NCBI GenBank assembly: GCA_020634855.1
Contig: JACKAU010000002.1
Coordinates: 620,001 to 684,000 of the forward strand
Direction of reading: 5' to 3'
Length of the DNA: 64,000 bases
From: Anaerolineales bacterium
GTDB taxonomy: Bacteria > Chloroflexota > Anaerolineae > 4572-78 > J111
The notes beneath the pieces are model-generated. The model saw only the letters and a list, made by a program, of their open reading frames with translations, was not told where the DNA came from and made no database searches. Below are positions 62,258-64,000 of the stretch, piece by piece. The position numbers and the translations under genes were made by a program. The number at the start of each line of letters is the position of its first letter. Position 1 is the first letter of the stretch.

Positions 62258-63685
62258 CTATGAATTGTGAACATCTGGCGCGCTAGGCAACACCACTACA
62301 AAATTACTCCCTTTGCCAACCACACTTTCGACCCAAATTCGCCCCTTGTGAACCTCGACCATACCTTTCGTGATCGATAAACCCAATCCCAGACCCGGAT
62401 ATTTTCGAGTTAGAGGCGGTTCTACTTGATAGAATTGGTCAAAGATACGCTCGTAGTCGTTCTGGGCAATACCAATCCCCGTATCAATCACATTTAACCA
62501 ATACTTATGCCCTTTTAATTCAAGATTGATATGTATTCGCCCGCCTTCAGTGGTAAACTTGATCGCATTGCTAATCAAGTTAGCTAAAATCAAATAGATT
62601 TTCTGCCGGTCAGCATCGATATTTAAGGGTGAGTCATTAGGAATAAATTTTTTGCTTAAAACCAGTTTCTTGCCGGAGATAATGTCGGAAAACTCATCGC
62701 TGATATCAACTACTAACTGCTTCAACGAAAAGATACTTCTGGACAGTTGAATATCGTTCGTTTGAATATGGCGCAGGTTAACCATATCATCGATGAGCGA
62801 CCGCAACTTCATGGCACTGGCTAGGACAATTTCAAGCTGTTCACTGGCTTGGCCGCTGACATTGTCTTTCAAAAATGTCGCATAACCCAATATAACCGAG
62901 AGAGGCGTTCTGAGTTCATGAGAAGCAATACTCACGAAATCATTTTTCAGTTGATCAACTTCAGACAGGTCGCGATAAGCTTGCTGTAATTCATCCAACA
63001 GCCGGGCATTTTCAATGGCGATGGCTGCCTGGGCTCCAAGGGTGGTAGCAATTTGGATATCATCTTCATTAAATCCGTCGTCAGATATCTTATTAATAAC
63101 TTCCAAGACGCCGATGACTTTATTTCTAACCTTAAGGGGCACCCCTAAAATCGAACGAGTCTCAAAATCCAGAGCCTCATCCACGTTACCATGCCAGCGC
63201 GGATCGTTTCTAACATCACGAATAAGCAACGGTTTGTCTTGTCGGACAACCCACCCACCGATACTACCGTCAAGCGGAATGATGAGTTTTTTGAGCGCTT
63301 CAGTCAGCCCACCGGTCGATTCAGCGAACCGTAGTTCGCCGGTATTCTTGTCAATGAGCATTATCGAACAGGCTTCGGTATTAGTCAGTTCTGTGGCCGA
63401 CTGAATAATTATCTGTAACAATGGCTCCAGACTGAGTATCGAATTCAGCATCTGGCTAACTTTGACAATTCGTTCCAAATAGCTTATTCGACGTTCCAGC
63501 CCACCAATTTTCTGCCTGAAAGATTCATCTGAACTTTGCAGTTCAATCTCTACCGGCACTGTTTCATCATCAAATTCATCGGATATATCTTGAGAATCAA
63601 GGTCTTCAGTCAATGACGTAGGGTCGTTATCGCTATCGGCGTTGGATTTTGGCGTTTCATCTGGGTCATCAAGATATTTCAACAT
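62258..63685 (-). CDS. GAF-domain histidine kinase
   Basis: This 475-residue soluble kinase has an acidic N-terminus (1-55) and a short coiled coil. A GAF domain (about 80-235; EACSIMLIDKNTGELRFA, RSILGVPLKVRNKVIGVLEV) is followed by HisKA (SHELRTPLSVILG, about residue 258) and HATPase (NLISNAIKF, DTGIGIA, GLGLGLSI). The GAF domain lacks an obvious bilin-attachment Cys; ligand unknown. AGGGG precedes the ATG. No response-regulator gene is adjacent. Confidence 0.9.
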   Translation of the reverse strand: MLKYLDDPDETPKSNADSDNDPTSLTEDLDSQDISDEFDDETVPVEIELQSSDESFRQKIGGLERRISYLERIVKVSQMLNSILSLEPLLQIIIQSATELTNTEACSIMLIDKNTGELRFAESTGGLTEALKKLIIPLDGSIGGWVVRQDKPLLIRDVRNDPRWHGNVDEALDFETRSILGVPLKVRNKVIGVLEVINKISDDGFNEDDIQIATTLGAQAAIAIENARLLDELQQAYRDLSEVDQLKNDFVSIASHELRTPLSVILGYATFLKDNVSGQASEQLEIVLASAMKLRSLIDDMVNLRHIQTNDIQLSRSIFSLKQLVVDISDEFSDIISGKKLVLSKKFIPNDSPLNIDADRQKIYLILANLISNAIKFTTEGGRIHINLELKGHKYWLNVIDTGIGIAQNDYERIFDQFYQVEPPLTRKYPGLGLGLSITKGMVEVHKGRIWVESVVGKGSNFVVVLPSAPDVHNS

Positions 63686-63884
63686 TATAATTTCAACCCC
63701 TGAAGCAAACCGGATATATATTGAGTAGCTAATAGCTCCTGCTGAGATATTTTTAATTTAGGAAAGGCAGGAGATTTTAACGTTCTGTTGAATCACTCGA
63801 AAAAAACAATATACCTGGCTGAATTATACACAAGCTCACTATGTTTGTCTATGACAGCAAATTTAAATATGAAAAGTTAAAGTT

Positions 63885-64000
63885 TCAAACAATTTTTACA
63901 CTTTCTAAACAATTCTCAACCATTTGATCAATATCAATCGAGGGCTGACCGGTTTGCCACTCCAGGCAAAGCAAAAATTCATGATTACCGGCCGGCCCGG
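63885..64000 (-). CDS. TlyA-like rRNA methyltransferase, C-terminal fragment
   Basis: The last 37 codons of a minus-strand gene enter the window and end with TGA at 63887-63885. The fragment GPAGNHEFLLCLEWQTGQPS resembles the C-terminus of TlyA/hemolysin-family 2'-O-methyltransferases, which end with a GPxGNxEFLL phrase. The rest of the gene lies outside. Other frames of this segment have no comparable match. The 199-nt gap to the histidine kinase gene is AT-rich and contains no feature I can name. Confidence 0.55.
   Translation of the reverse strand, partial: GPAGNHEFLLCLEWQTGQPSIDIDQMVENCLESVKIV

Overview
The window looks like a chromosomal segment of an Anaerolineae-like member of the Chloroflexota. 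This is inferred from style, not from a marker gene. The signs are lipoproteins with Thr/Pro-rich linkers, a substrate-binding protein whose mature N-terminus repeats EKVVTVEV, a DUF5667-type anti-sigma protein paired with an ECF sigma factor, a T-box in front of valS, and a surface protein ending in YYLPLISK. GC content is moderate. I recognise no rRNA, tRNA, CRISPR array, transposase or phage gene.

Layout. (1) 1-5043, minus strand: a MoxR/DUF58/BatD-like/VWA/VWA operon, the last gene cut by the window edge. (2) 5439-10360: a small PF13769-like gene, then on the minus strand a two-module Clp-like AAA+ protein whose first ATPase module looks inactive, a ParB/Srx-fold protein and a membrane-anchored beta-propeller. 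(3) 10708-13687 and 28714-31093, plus strand: aapJ-aapQ and aapM-aapP, an L-amino-acid ABC transporter in two halves. The aapQ permease carries an inserted domain resembling part of the substrate-binding protein. (4) Between the halves, all on the minus strand: a calcium-binding-repeat surface protein (13778-15919) and a signalling island (16106-28412). The island holds three kinases that begin with a receiver, a 1339-residue multi-sensor hybrid kinase, an Rcp1-like receiver, an ETR1-like ethylene-binding histidine kinase and two winged-helix regulators, one with a degenerate receiver.

(5) 31188-43984: UbiB-like kinase, SppA protease, YugP-like metallopeptidase, HtrA-like lipoprotein protease, valS behind a T-box, VTT membrane protein, C39-like peptidase, a receiver protein with an orphan DHp-like helix, a threonine dehydratase family enzyme and a GNAT protein. 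(6) 44058-53493: two paralogous lipoproteins, pyrophosphatase, a cNMP-domain histidine kinase, a PabB-PabC fusion, a CoA-transferase/GNAT fusion and a single-domain receiver. (7) 53577-60153: two BNR-type propeller proteins flanking a small membrane protein, the ECF sigma/anti-sigma pair and an M50-like membrane peptidase. Three promoters here share an ECF-like motif, which suggests one envelope regulon. (8) 60310-64000: tpiA, a PfkB kinase, a GAF histidine kinase and the C-terminus of a TlyA-like methyltransferase.

Main themes are signal transduction (seven histidine kinases), amino-acid uptake and envelope proteolysis or stress. The most unusual items are the ethylene-receptor-like kinase island, the permease with an embedded binding-protein-like domain, the Clp protein with a degenerate first AAA module, and the candidate ECF regulon.
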